From positions 1,364,001 to 1,428,000 of the forward strand of contig NZ_CP024628.1 in the NCBI RefSeq assembly GCF_024449095.1: a stretch of 64,000 nucleotides of DNA. Reading direction: 5' to 3'. Below the pieces are notes generated by a model. That model searched no databases. It had not been told where the DNA came from and saw nothing but the letters and a program-made list of their open reading frames with translations. Below, one piece after another: positions 1 through 7,664 of the stretch (the stretch's first letter is position 1; each line of letters begins with the position of its first letter). The stretch is from Vibrio coralliilyticus (GTDB lineage Bacteria > Pseudomonadota > Gammaproteobacteria > Enterobacterales > Vibrionaceae). Both the position numbers and the translations under genes were made by a program.

Positions 1-153
1 GTATTCTAGGTGTTGATCTTCTACACCATGATGATGTTCGTGATTGTGTTCTGCATTGTGCTCGACGACCTGCGGTACGGGCGCGCTGATGGCATAGGCA
101 TTCGCACTAAGTAATACACTAGCCACTGTCACTGTTATTTTTTTAAGTTCCAT
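1..153 (-). CDS. N-terminus of probable secreted collagenase (M9 family), partial
   Basis: Only the first 51 codons are in the window; the gene runs off the left edge. The peptide starts MELKK, has a short hydrophobic stretch and an AYA-type signal peptidase site near residue 21, then a histidine-rich propeptide (EHNHEHHHGVE). From memory, the collagenases of V. alginolyticus and V. parahaemolyticus begin the same way, with MELK, a signal peptide, a PVxQV segment and a His-rich stretch ending HGVE. I therefore infer a secreted microbial collagenase that degrades host or detrital protein. The catalytic HExxH is outside the window, so the call rests on the N-terminus alone. Another secreted His-rich protein is possible. 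Confidence 0.5.
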   Translation of the reverse strand, partial: MELKKITVTVASVLLSANAYAISAPVPQVVEHNAEHNHEHHHGVEDQHLEY

Positions 154-408
154 CTTATTTTCTTCTGTCTGTCGTTAAGTAGAAGCACTTCACGGTGAAG
201 TACCATGTGCAATCGATAACCGATCGCCACTTACTCTAAACAGAGAAAAATATGCATAGTAAGCAAAATATTAACACTGGATATTCTGGTCTCAGTTTCT
301 AATCTTGCTGGTTTCAAAATCCCATCCTTGATTTTATTTTCAGGAGAGAAAACCATCTTATGCTACTAATTCAGCCACTTTTTTACCGGAAATAGGCTGT
401 CAAATGGA

Positions 409-440
409 TAAAAAAATCCCCAAACCTAGGCTTGGGGATT
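409..440 (-). terminator. Intrinsic terminator of the DEAD-box helicase gene
   Basis: A 9-bp stem (AATCCCCAA / TTGGGGATT, 415-440) with an 8-nt loop is followed on the minus strand by a T-rich run. It lies just past the helicase stop codon. Confidence 0.85.
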
Positions 441-468
441 GTGGTACTAAAGCGACAATCTGATGACG

Positions 469-1818
469 TTACTCATCATCAACTTTTGGCGCGACTTTCT
501 TTTTCGGGATGAAGACCGAATCACCCACAGCCACATTCTGGTAAAAACCTTTATCTCGCTGAACCGGTTTCTTCGTCGCTTTCTTCGTCTGTGGTTTAGC
601 TTTCTTGACCACTTTCTTCTTACCACGGTAATCCGGTTTACGTGGCTTAATGCCTTTAAATTTACCTTTCAAGCCTTCCAGCTCAGAGAAAGTGAGATCT
701 TGTTGCAGATACGCCTCCACCCGTTTAAAGCTGTCCCAGTCTTTAGGGCCCACCAAAGAGACTGCATCACCTTTATTACCAGCACGGCCTGTTCGACCAA
801 CACGGTGAACGTATTCTTCAGTGTGCTTAGGCATATCGAAGTTCACCACATGTGTCACATTGGCAATATCCAGACCACGAGAAGCCACGTCCGTTGTTAC
901 TAGAATCTTGAACACCGCACGCTCGAACTGACTCATAATGGTGTTACGCTGCGCCTGATTCAAGTTACCACTCAATGCAATAGCTTTAAGCTTCTTCTCG
1001 TTGAGTTTTTCCGTCAAACGCTCGGTGTCAACACGAGTTGCCGTAAAGATGATCAACTGCTTATAGTCAGCTTCTTCTAGAATACGCTCAAGAATCGCTT
1101 CTTTATGATCAAGATGGTCACATAAGTAGAACTTCTGTGTGATGTCTTTATGCTCTTCGTTCGAAACACCAATTGCAATGCGTTTTGGGGCATCGAGCAT
1201 TTCAAACGCAATTTCATTCACTTCAGCGTGATCCAACGTTGCGGAGAACATCAGTGTTTGACGGCGACGATGCTTAGCCGCGTTGTGGATACGACGCAAC
1301 TCAGGCGCGAAACCAAGATCCAGCATACGGTCAGCTTCATCAAGGATAAGTGTCTCTAAACCATCCAAATGAAGAGAACGGTGATCAAGGTGATCCGCAA
1401 GACGTCCCGGTGTAGCAACGATAAATTTCGGGTAACGACGCAGCGCTTTCACCTGATCGTTGAAGTTTTCTCCTCCGACAATCAGAGTCGCGTCATAAGA
1501 CAAACCACCCAGCATAGAGCGTAGTTCACCGTATACCTGCTTTGCTAACTCACGCGTCGGAGCCAAAATCACACCACGAGGATCTTTTGCAGAAAAAGCT
1601 TTGTTCTTTAAAGACTTGTGTAGCATTGGTAGCACAAACGCCAATGTTTTACCTGAGCCGGTTTTTGAAGAAGCCAACAGATCTTTACCAGCAATCGACA
1701 CCGGAATGGCTTGTTGCTGTATTTCTGTCGCCTTCTTGAAGTCAAAATGCTTCAGGTTTTTCAGTAAGCGATTGTCTAGGCCTAAATCTTTAAAGTGCAA
1801 AGTATTCTCCAAGTTCAA
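469..1818 (-). CDS. DEAD-box ATP-dependent RNA helicase
   Basis: A 449-residue superfamily 2 RNA helicase that unwinds or remodels RNA using ATP, probably in ribosome assembly or mRNA turnover in the cytoplasm. All core motifs are visible in order: a Q-motif region (FDFKKATEIQQQAIP), Walker A ASSKTGSGKT, PTRELA, TPGR, DEAD, SAT and HRVGRTGRAG. The last 60 or so residues are a Lys-rich basic tail (GKKKVVKKAKPQ) of the type that tethers such enzymes to RNA. It is monocistronic, with its own terminator downstream. The family assignment is firm. Which paralogue it is (RhlE-, SrmB- or DbpA-like) I cannot decide without alignment, so I give no symbol. Confidence 0.95.
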   Translation of the reverse strand: MNLENTLHFKDLGLDNRLLKNLKHFDFKKATEIQQQAIPVSIAGKDLLASSKTGSGKTLAFVLPMLHKSLKNKAFSAKDPRGVILAPTRELAKQVYGELRSMLGGLSYDATLIVGGENFNDQVKALRRYPKFIVATPGRLADHLDHRSLHLDGLETLILDEADRMLDLGFAPELRRIHNAAKHRRRQTLMFSATLDHAEVNEIAFEMLDAPKRIAIGVSNEEHKDITQKFYLCDHLDHKEAILERILEEADYKQLIIFTATRVDTERLTEKLNEKKLKAIALSGNLNQAQRNTIMSQFERAVFKILVTTDVASRGLDIANVTHVVNFDMPKHTEEYVHRVGRTGRAGNKGDAVSLVGPKDWDSFKRVEAYLQQDLTFSELEGLKGKFKGIKPRKPDYRGKKKVVKKAKPQTKKATKKPVQRDKGFYQNVAVGDSVFIPKKKVAPKVDDE

Positions 1819-2156
1819 ATGTGCGTTTCAGCCTTGCTCTTGGTTACGGCTTAAACGCGAAAGTGTTCAAAAACGCGCTATGATACCGTGAAAGGTTAGC
1901 ACTGGATAGAGATCACAGAAAATTATCTGTTTTCACTCCCTTTGCACCCCTCATTGTAGTTAGAACATTGACATTTATACCTCTCACCAGTGAGACATGT
2001 ATCAACTAATTTGATAATTGCTTAAATTCTTGGGTTTTTTTGACTTTTTTCTGCTTTTTGAAGCCTAGATTTGAGTCTACACTTTATGAACCGTCACTAT
2101 ATGAGCAGAAATGTATAGGGCGTCTTTTTGATACTTTAAATGCAAGGAGTTCTTCT
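1819..2156. promoter_or_regulatory. Divergent promoter region between helicase and lpp-like gene
   Basis: This 338-bp AT-rich gap must hold the promoters of both flanking genes. Several TTGACA/TTGACT-like hexamers are present (for example around 1970 and 2040), but none has a convincing -10 element at normal spacing. I do not name a promoter. A clear ribosome binding site AAGGAG lies at 2144-2149, ahead of the lipoprotein gene. I see no RNA gene or other structure. Confidence 0.4.
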
Positions 2157-2405
2157 ATGAACAAAATGTTGATCGCAGCTGCGGCGTCTTCTGTACTTCT
2201 TCTAGCGGGTTGTGCTTCTGGTCCAGACGAAGCATCTTCAGCAAAAATTGACGAGCTAAGCAATCAAGTTAGCCAACTAAGCCAAGATGTACAGGCTCTA
2301 CAGTCAGAAGTACGTAAATCTGGCGATGCTGCAATGTCTGCTCAAGAAGAAGCGGCACGAGCTAATGAGCGTATCGACAACATTGCTCAGTCTTACACTA
2401 AGTAA
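2157..2405 (+). CDS. lpp: Lpp-type major outer-membrane lipoprotein (murein lipoprotein)
   Basis: An 82-residue lipoprotein with signal peptide and lipobox LLAGC, so mature Cys at about residue 20, followed by a heptad-rich coiled coil (IDELSNQVSQLSQDVQALQ) and a C-terminal lysine (SYTK). This matches Lpp/Braun lipoprotein in size, trimeric coiled-coil pattern and terminal Lys, the residue joined to peptidoglycan. A longer in-frame reading from 2040 exists, but the ATG at 2157 has a good AAGGAG site 7 bases upstream and starts right at the signal peptide. The gene faces an L,D-transpeptidase, the enzyme class that makes the Lpp-murein bond, across a shared terminator. The role as envelope anchor is established for the family; in this organism it is inferred. 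Confidence 0.85.
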   Translation: MNKMLIAAAASSVLLLAGCASGPDEASSAKIDELSNQVSQLSQDVQALQSEVRKSGDAAMSAQEEAARANERIDNIAQSYTK

Positions 2406-2424
2406 TTCTGTCAATTTTCGATCA

Positions 2425-2452
2425 GAAAGGGCCTGCAATTGCAGGCCCTTTC
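2425..2452. terminator. Bidirectional terminator between lpp and L,D-transpeptidase genes
   Basis: A perfect 28-bp palindrome (GAAAGGGCCTGCAA and its complement) lies between two convergent stop codons. Short T-rich stretches on both sides allow it to serve both directions. Confidence 0.85.
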
Positions 2453-2460
2453 TATTCGTT

Positions 2461-3381
2461 TTAAAGCGATTGATGAATGTAGGAATCACTTGGTGACACC
2501 ACCTCTACCGGTACTCCGTTTTGCGCCAGAATCGCGGCTCTTGCTTTCGCATCAGACAAATCAAACTCTTCTAACCACCATCTGAGCTCCTGAGGAATCG
2601 TCAAATCTTTTTTGCTACCATCGCTGCGCGTTAGCGGTTCATGCGCTTCAAGAAACACACTCCGGTCGGGTTCGAGTGCAATCTTTACTGGCTCATTAAT
2701 CACCCGCACTTTTTCGCCAAGTTTCACTTTTGGAAATAGCCAATCAATATCCTTAGGATCCATACGAATACATCCTGAGCTCACACGCAGGCCAATACCA
2801 AAATCTTTGTTGGTACCATGAATCAGATAATCTCCAACACCGTAAGCAAGACGCATTGCGTATTCACCAAGAGGATTATCAGGCCCAGCGGGTACAACTG
2901 GCGGCAATTCTATCCCTTTTTCAAGATACTCCTTACGAATAGAAGCTGGCGGCGTCCATGTCGGGTTCGGTCTTTTTTGACTGATGCTGGTGACCATTTC
3001 AGGAGTATCACGCCCAACTCGACCAATACCTACAGGAAAAATATGGACCAAGTTTTTCTCTGGTTGGAAGTAGTACAAACGAAGTTCAGCAAGATTAATG
3101 ACAATACCTTCTCTTGGAACCTGAGGAAGGATAATCTGGGTTGGGATAGTCAACACGTAATCTTCAGCGGGAAGAAAAGGGTCAACCCCCTTATTCGCTG
3201 CCATTAGGGTCAGAAAGCCGACATCATACTGCTTAGCAATATCAGCTAAGTTTTCACCACTTTCAACTTGGTGATATTGCGTCCGTCCGACCATATTACT
3301 CCCCTCTGGAGGCAGTTCATAGGTTGCGGCAAATAGTGAAGCACTGAAGCAGCAACAGAGAGAGAGTAGTGTTCGCAACAT
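2461..3381 (-). CDS. Periplasmic L,D-transpeptidase with LysM domain (ErfK/YbiS/YcfS family)
   Basis: A 306-residue exported protein: signal peptide at 1-18, LysM peptidoglycan-binding domain at about 35-80, then a YkuD catalytic domain at about 92-235. The catalytic signature HGTN...SSGCIRM is intact, with His188 and Cys204. Enzymes of this architecture attach Lpp to meso-diaminopimelate or form 3-3 cross-links in peptidoglycan. The probable Lpp substrate is encoded convergently next door. Its ATG lies 1 bp past the photolyase stop codon, so it may be co-transcribed with the photoreactivation genes, an odd functional pairing. The family is firm. The choice between Lpp-anchoring and cross-linking activity is inference from context. 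Confidence 0.93.
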   Translation of the reverse strand: MLRTLLSLCCCFSASLFAATYELPPEGSNMVGRTQYHQVESGENLADIAKQYDVGFLTLMAANKGVDPFLPAEDYVLTIPTQIILPQVPREGIVINLAELRLYYFQPEKNLVHIFPVGIGRVGRDTPEMVTSISQKRPNPTWTPPASIRKEYLEKGIELPPVVPAGPDNPLGEYAMRLAYGVGDYLIHGTNKDFGIGLRVSSGCIRMDPKDIDWLFPKVKLGEKVRVINEPVKIALEPDRSVFLEAHEPLTRSDGSKKDLTIPQELRWWLEEFDLSDAKARAAILAQNGVPVEVVSPSDSYIHQSL

Positions 3382-3382
3382 T

Positions 3383-4798
3383 CTAAGCGTCCTTCGCTTC
3401 CTTGTAGAGCCGTAAGGTTACTTCTCTTTCCACCTTGTGATCAACTATTGGCGGCGGATATGACAAGCTTCTTACACCGCTCCATTTCCAAGGTTGATGA
3501 ATATGTTTGTCTGGTACCTGAGCCAATTCAGGTATCCACTGACGAACGAACTCTCCGTTTGGATCGAAACGTTCTCCCTGAGTAATGGGGTTGAAAATGC
3601 GAAAGTAAGGCTGTCCATCACAGCCCGTTGAAGCACACCACTGCCAACCACCGTTATTCGCCGCATAATCACCATCGACAAGCTTATTCATGAAGTAGCG
3701 CTCCCCAACTCGCCAATCCACATGAAGATCTTTCGTCAAAAAGCTCGCGACTATCATTCTAAGCCGATTATGCATCCACCCACTCTGATTGAGTTGCCTC
3801 ATTGCAGCATCGACGATCGGAAACCCCGTCTCCCCCAGCTTCCAGGCCTCAACCTGCTGTGGTTTATTGTGCCATACCAAGCGTTCCCCCCAGTCCACAA
3901 AAGATCTACCTTTACTTAACTTCGGTTCGAAGTAGATCAGATGTTGATAGAACTCACGCCATATCAACTCACTTTGCCAGACTTCTCTACCTTGGCTAAG
4001 AGGAGGAGTCTGGCCAAACATCAAACGCGCCATACACTGACGAATGGACAAAGCACCAATGGCTAGATAGGGTGAAAGCTGACTGGTTCCTGAAACTGCT
4101 GGAAAGTCACGATTACGTGCATAACCTTCAATAGCTTGGCTATCAAAGTCTCGCAGCTTTTGAATGATTGATTGTGTATCAACAACATATTGGTCACTCG
4201 GCTCTCTTGAGTAACTGAATTTAACATCATCATTAAGCAAAAGAGAGCCTAATTGTTCAGGTAGTTCACTCGAAGTGACTGCCTTGGGTTGACGAACGTG
4301 AAACGAGCAAGCATCAAGTTTTGCAAGATAGGCCTTCTTAAATGGTGTGAAGACTTTGAAGTAACTGCCTTGTTTGTTTACCACGCTACCAGGAGTAAAT
4401 AGGCACTTATCATCGCTGGACTCAAGTTGAATTCCGGCATGACTCAAACAAGATTCAAGCTTAGCATCACGTTGCTGTTCATTAACCTCATATTCTTTAT
4501 TCACATAGACTCGGGTAGCCCCCAGTAAAGTAGCAACCTCAGCCACACATTGGGCGCTCTTCGTATATGTTTCAACCTGCTGATAAAGCAGTGGGATACG
4601 CAAAGATTCGAGATCTTGCTTTAATGCCTGTAAGCGGCGATAGATCAAGTCGGCCTGAATAGGTGCCACACCATGATCCTGCCATGTTTTTGGCGTGGCA
4701 ACATAAATACAGACAACCGGTTCACCCGTCTCAACGGCGTTGATCAATGCAGCGTTATCTTCGACTCTTAGATCACGCCTTAGCCACACAAGATTCAT
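3383..4798 (-). CDS. phrB: Deoxyribodipyrimidine photolyase (class I CPD photolyase)
   Basis: A 471-residue flavoprotein that uses blue light to split cyclobutane pyrimidine dimers in DNA. The N-terminal antenna domain begins MNLVWLRRDLRVEDN. The C-terminal FAD domain carries the hallmark segments WRVGERYFMNKLVDGDYAAN, NNGGWQWCASTG and FNPITQGERFD. The open frame extends 32 codons further upstream, into the MerR gene. I chose the ATG at 4798 because it gives the canonical family N-terminus and leaves a 4-bp gap after the regulator. It is third in a tight ybgA - merR - phr order, so light- or stress-controlled expression through the MerR protein is likely. Length and motifs match CPD photolyase better than cryptochrome. 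Confidence 0.95.
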   Translation of the reverse strand: MNLVWLRRDLRVEDNAALINAVETGEPVVCIYVATPKTWQDHGVAPIQADLIYRRLQALKQDLESLRIPLLYQQVETYTKSAQCVAEVATLLGATRVYVNKEYEVNEQQRDAKLESCLSHAGIQLESSDDKCLFTPGSVVNKQGSYFKVFTPFKKAYLAKLDACSFHVRQPKAVTSSELPEQLGSLLLNDDVKFSYSREPSDQYVVDTQSIIQKLRDFDSQAIEGYARNRDFPAVSGTSQLSPYLAIGALSIRQCMARLMFGQTPPLSQGREVWQSELIWREFYQHLIYFEPKLSKGRSFVDWGERLVWHNKPQQVEAWKLGETGFPIVDAAMRQLNQSGWMHNRLRMIVASFLTKDLHVDWRVGERYFMNKLVDGDYAANNGGWQWCASTGCDGQPYFRIFNPITQGERFDPNGEFVRQWIPELAQVPDKHIHQPWKWSGVRSLSYPPPIVDHKVEREVTLRLYKEAKDA

Positions 4799-4802
4799 GA
4801 CT

Positions 4803-5588
4803 TTACCCCTTAAGTCGCTGAAGCAATTCTGAAAGCACCAACTCACCTGAAACAGAGTCTTCCAGTTGTTTAATGGCAGACAATTGCGACTCACTCACCG
4901 CACGCGCACTGTATATAGCCAGTGCTGAGAATTCATTTAGGCATGGGTGATCGATCAAGCCAGACAAATCTTCAACGTCGTCGATCAAGGTGACTTTATA
5001 TCCCTTCTCCACCAGTGAAAGTGCCATCAGACGAGAACCAATATCCATACTGCCTTGAGCGCAAATAAACAGCGCTTTACCTGAACGTGCCACTTTGTTT
5101 TCAGCTTCAATGATAGCGTTGAGTTTGGTTAGCATCAGCGTATGGAATAAACCAAACTGAAGTGAACGCAGACTCTGCCTGACAAGTCCAAGGGCTTGCA
5201 CTACTGGTTGAATAAACTGGGCTTCTACAACATGGAGTGGATACTCTTTAAGTACCGAATGTATTAAGGTTTCAGCCTTACCTTTGTTGAGGTTTGCCAA
5301 AGCGTCCAAAACAGGCTCAACATCCTCTAGTTGAGTCTCACTAGCAGATACTTCGGATTCAACCTGCTCTCCTGATTCCAGCAAAGCTTTCACCTTACCA
5401 ATCGACACTCCTTTGCCTAACCAGCCTTGGATCTTATTGATTAGGTCAATGTGTTTCTGAGTATAGAGGCGGTGACCTTTTTCTGTTCTTTCAGGCTCAA
5501 TCAAACTATAGCGGCGTTGCCAAGCTCTCAGAGTGACTGGTTTTACGCCCGTCAGCTCAGATATTTCTCTTATTGCGTATCTCTTCAT
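4803..5588 (-). CDS. MerR-family regulator with degenerate cobalamin-type domain, probable photolyase regulator
   Basis: A 261-residue regulator. The N-terminal MerR winged helix is clear (YAIREISELTGVKPVTLRAWQRRY, roughly residues 4-27, then a wing with GHRLYT). The remainder, about 85-250, has the length and helix/Rossmann layout of the LitR/CarH/BluR group, whose members sense light through adenosylcobalamin or partner proteins. I cannot find the cobalamin-ligating E/DxHxxG: the matching place reads GSMDIG, without His. The Trp-Glu-His motif of CarH is also not evident. It probably controls the surrounding DNA-repair operon, as PhrR/LitR-type regulators do, but is unlikely to use B12 in the CarH way. 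It starts 2 bp after the ybgA-like stop. Confidence 0.85.
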   Translation of the reverse strand: MKRYAIREISELTGVKPVTLRAWQRRYSLIEPERTEKGHRLYTQKHIDLINKIQGWLGKGVSIGKVKALLESGEQVESEVSASETQLEDVEPVLDALANLNKGKAETLIHSVLKEYPLHVVEAQFIQPVVQALGLVRQSLRSLQFGLFHTLMLTKLNAIIEAENKVARSGKALFICAQGSMDIGSRLMALSLVEKGYKVTLIDDVEDLSGLIDHPCLNEFSALAIYSARAVSESQLSAIKQLEDSVSGELVLSELLQRLKG

Positions 5589-5589
5589 C

Positions 5590-6540
5590 TTATAATCCGT
5601 ATCTCAAGCGCATTTCCTGAGGGTGTGGCTGCAAAAATTTCTGTTCGGATAAATAAGCATCCGGATAAGCAGCCAAGTAATGTTTAATTAAAGTGATGGG
5701 AGCCAAGAGCGGTAACGTGCCTTGACGATATTGGTCAATGACATTGCACAGCTCGGCTTTCTGTTCTTTAGCGAGGTCTCGTTTGAAGTAGCCCTGAAGG
5801 TGCATCAAAACATTGGTGTTATTCTTGCGACTTGCTCGGTGAGAGACCGCCTTCATCAAACCAACACGATATTTCTGGTAGAAAGTATCAATATCATAAT
5901 CTTTGATGTTCGCAACTAAGCGGCCAAGCTCTTTGTAAGATTGAGGGTGGTGCGCCATCAAAGTCAGTTTATAACGTGAGTGAAATGCAACAATTTTACC
6001 TGCTGTCGGTTCCCCTTCCATTGAATCGTAGAAATCTCTTAGCGTGTATATACGAGTAATGAAGTTCTCCTTCAGTACAGGGTCATTTAAGCGACCATCT
6101 TCTTCCACAGGAAGCCACGGCATCTGTTTCATTAACTCTTGTGTGTATAGGCCTACACCAATATTTTCGGCCCCACCTTTCTTATACACCTTGACTCGCT
6201 CCATACCACAAGTCGGTGACTTGGCGCAGACAATGTAGCCACATAGGTCGGTATGACTTAATTCAGCCACTTTACTTTTGGAGTATTCCACCATTTTGTC
6301 TGTGTGATCTATAGATGCATCTTTTGTTTCTACTAGAGCAATACGTTCCTGGTCTGAGATCAATCGGATAGTTGGTCTCGGAACAGGCATTCCCATCCCT
6401 ACCTCGGGGCAAACAGGAACAAACTCGAAAAAGGGAGCAAGTTCTTTAGTAACAAACTTACTGATCTTATGTCCTGAGTCGAAGCGAACTTTTTCACCTA
6501 AAACGCAAGAACTAATGCCGACTTTGATTACGTTGCTCAT
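5590..6540 (-). CDS. YbgA-like DUF523-DUF1722 protein
   Basis: A 316-residue cytoplasmic protein. The N-terminal DUF523 domain is recognisable from ISSCVLG near the start, the CPEVGMGMP loop, and conserved cysteines in KSPTCGMERVKVY. The C-terminal DUF1722 domain follows (FHSRYKLTLMAH and the helical repeat). E. coli YbgA, encoded directly upstream of phrB, is the DUF1722 part, and a UV-damage-linked role is suspected but not proven. The conserved Cys residues suggest a metal or Fe-S site. I chose the ATG at 6540 over one 20 codons upstream because the extra segment is unconserved-looking and crosses the operator repeats. It is first gene of the light/DNA-repair operon. Confidence 0.85.
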   Translation of the reverse strand: MSNVIKVGISSCVLGEKVRFDSGHKISKFVTKELAPFFEFVPVCPEVGMGMPVPRPTIRLISDQERIALVETKDASIDHTDKMVEYSKSKVAELSHTDLCGYIVCAKSPTCGMERVKVYKKGGAENIGVGLYTQELMKQMPWLPVEEDGRLNDPVLKENFITRIYTLRDFYDSMEGEPTAGKIVAFHSRYKLTLMAHHPQSYKELGRLVANIKDYDIDTFYQKYRVGLMKAVSHRASRKNNTNVLMHLQGYFKRDLAKEQKAELCNVIDQYRQGTLPLLAPITLIKHYLAAYPDAYLSEQKFLQPHPQEMRLRYGL

Positions 6541-6566
6541 ATGATGCTCCAGTATTCTTGTTAATG

Positions 6567-6637
6567 TGTACAAAAATATCTTTTGTATAAGTTTTAGCAC
6601 AACATCCCAAAGTTATACAAGAAATAAAAATGTACAA
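6567..6637. promoter_or_regulatory. TGTACAA-type operator cluster upstream of the photolyase operon
   Basis: An imperfect dyad TGTACAAAA-N5-TTTTGTATA (6567-6589, 8 of 9 pairs) is followed by two further half-sites in direct orientation, TATACAA (6614-6620) and TGTACAA (6631-6637). MerR regulators of the LitR/CarH/BluR/PhrR type are known to bind TGTACA-containing repeats at photolyase promoters. I infer that the MerR protein encoded in this operon binds here. Confidence 0.6.
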
Positions 6638-6681
6638 TTTAACGAAGTGTTACGTAATTGATCCGTTTTCGGTTCAATTCT

Positions 6682-6873
6682 GAAGCAATCGTTTTTCCAA
6701 ATCGATTGCATTAACCCTTTCAACAAAAAACGTTATAGATACTCATATCTATAGTTAAATGGGTAACTTTTGTGACACACTTCTCACGGAGCCTTATCAT
6801 ATCTAGCTAGTATTGCTTCAACAGTTTTTTGAGAATCAACAAAATTAGTAATCAGAACACATAATTACTAATA
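6682..6873 (+). promoter_or_regulatory. deoD control region with several inverted repeats
   Basis: Four signals precede deoD. GCAATCG-N11-CGATTGC lies at 6685-6709. TATAGATA-CTCA-TATCTATA, a perfect 8-bp repeat, lies at 6734-6753. A CRP-like TGTGA-N6-TCTCA lies at 6771-6786. ATTAGTAAT-N11-ATTACTAAT, a perfect 9-bp repeat, lies at 6844-6872, close to the GGAG ribosome site. CRP/CytR control of nucleoside genes is established in enterics and vibrios; assigning any of these repeats to a particular regulator is inference. Confidence 0.45.
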
Positions 6874-6890
6874 AACTTGGAGTAACTACT

Positions 6891-7601
6891 ATGGCAACCC
6901 CACACATTAACGCTCAACCAGGTGATTTCGCTGAAACAGTTTTAATGCCAGGTGACCCTCTTCGCGCTAAATACATCGCGGAAACCTTCCTAGAAGATGT
7001 AAAACAAGTTTGTGATGTTCGTAGCATGTTTGGCTTTACAGGCACTTACAAAAGTCAACGTGTTTCTGTAATGGGCCACGGTATGGGTATCCCATCAGCT
7101 TGTATCTACGTTCACGAGTTGATCGCTGAATATGGCGTAAAAAACGTGATTCGTGTGGGTAGCTGTGGTGCAGTACGTGACGACGTTAACCTGATGGACG
7201 TTGTCATTGGTATGGGTGCATCCACAGATTCCAAAGTGAACCGTATCCGTTTTAATGATCATGACTTCGCTGCAATTGCTGATTACGGCCTTCTAGAGGA
7301 AGCGGTAAACCAAGCACGCGCTCAAGAAGTACCTGTAAAAGTGGGTAACGTATTCTCTGCAGACCTTTTCTACACTCCGGAAGCAGACATCTTTGAGAAG
7401 ATGGAAAAGCTTGGCATTCTAGGTGTAGATATGGAAGCCGCGGGCATCTACGGTGTCGCTGCGGATCTTGGTGCCAAAGCACTGACTATCCTGACAGTGT
7501 CTGACCACATCATCCGTGGTGAAAAGCTGAGCTCTGAAGAGCGTCAAAAATCTTTCAATGACATGATGAAAGTTGCGCTTGAGACAGCCATCAACATCTA
7601 A
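6891..7601 (+). CDS. deoD: Purine nucleoside phosphorylase DeoD-type
   Basis: A 236-residue enzyme that phosphorolyses purine (deoxy)ribonucleosides to free base and (deoxy)ribose-1-phosphate in nucleoside salvage. It begins MATPHINA, then shows the phosphate-binding [11 protein letters not shown], the GHGMGIPS and IRVGSCGAV loops, the purine/ribose segment [10 protein letters not shown] and the catalytic SDHI near the end. All are typical of hexameric DeoD. It stands apart from any deoA/deoB/deoC genes, so it is probably the second deoD that vibrios carry, outside the main deo operon. It has its own promoter region with a possible CRP site. The GGAG ribosome site is 8 bases from the ATG. Confidence 0.95.
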   Translation: MATPHINAQPGDFAETVLMPGDPLRAKYIAETFLEDVKQVCDVRSMFGFTGTYKSQRVSVMGHGMGIPSACIYVHELIAEYGVKNVIRVGSCGAVRDDVNLMDVVIGMGASTDSKVNRIRFNDHDFAAIADYGLLEEAVNQARAQEVPVKVGNVFSADLFYTPEADIFEKMEKLGILGVDMEAAGIYGVAADLGAKALTILTVSDHIIRGEKLSSEERQKSFNDMMKVALETAINI

Positions 7602-7614
7602 TGACCTTTCTTTT

Positions 7615-7640
7615 GCTGCCAGCGCCTTGGCTCTGGCAGC
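7615..7640. other. Hairpin between deoD and the zinc-ribbon gene
   Basis: An 8-bp inverted repeat GCTGCCAG / CTGGCAGC with a 10-nt loop lies between the two genes. Neither strand has a T-run after it, so it is not a classical terminator. It may partly separate the two genes or mark the 3' end of the deoD message. Confidence 0.4.
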
Positions 7641-7664
7641 CCAGATAATCCCGAGGGGGAGATA

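Noticed and set aside
463..903. Long open frame opposite the helicase gene
   Set aside because: It is a shadow of the DEAD-box gene on the other strand, with no protein family look.
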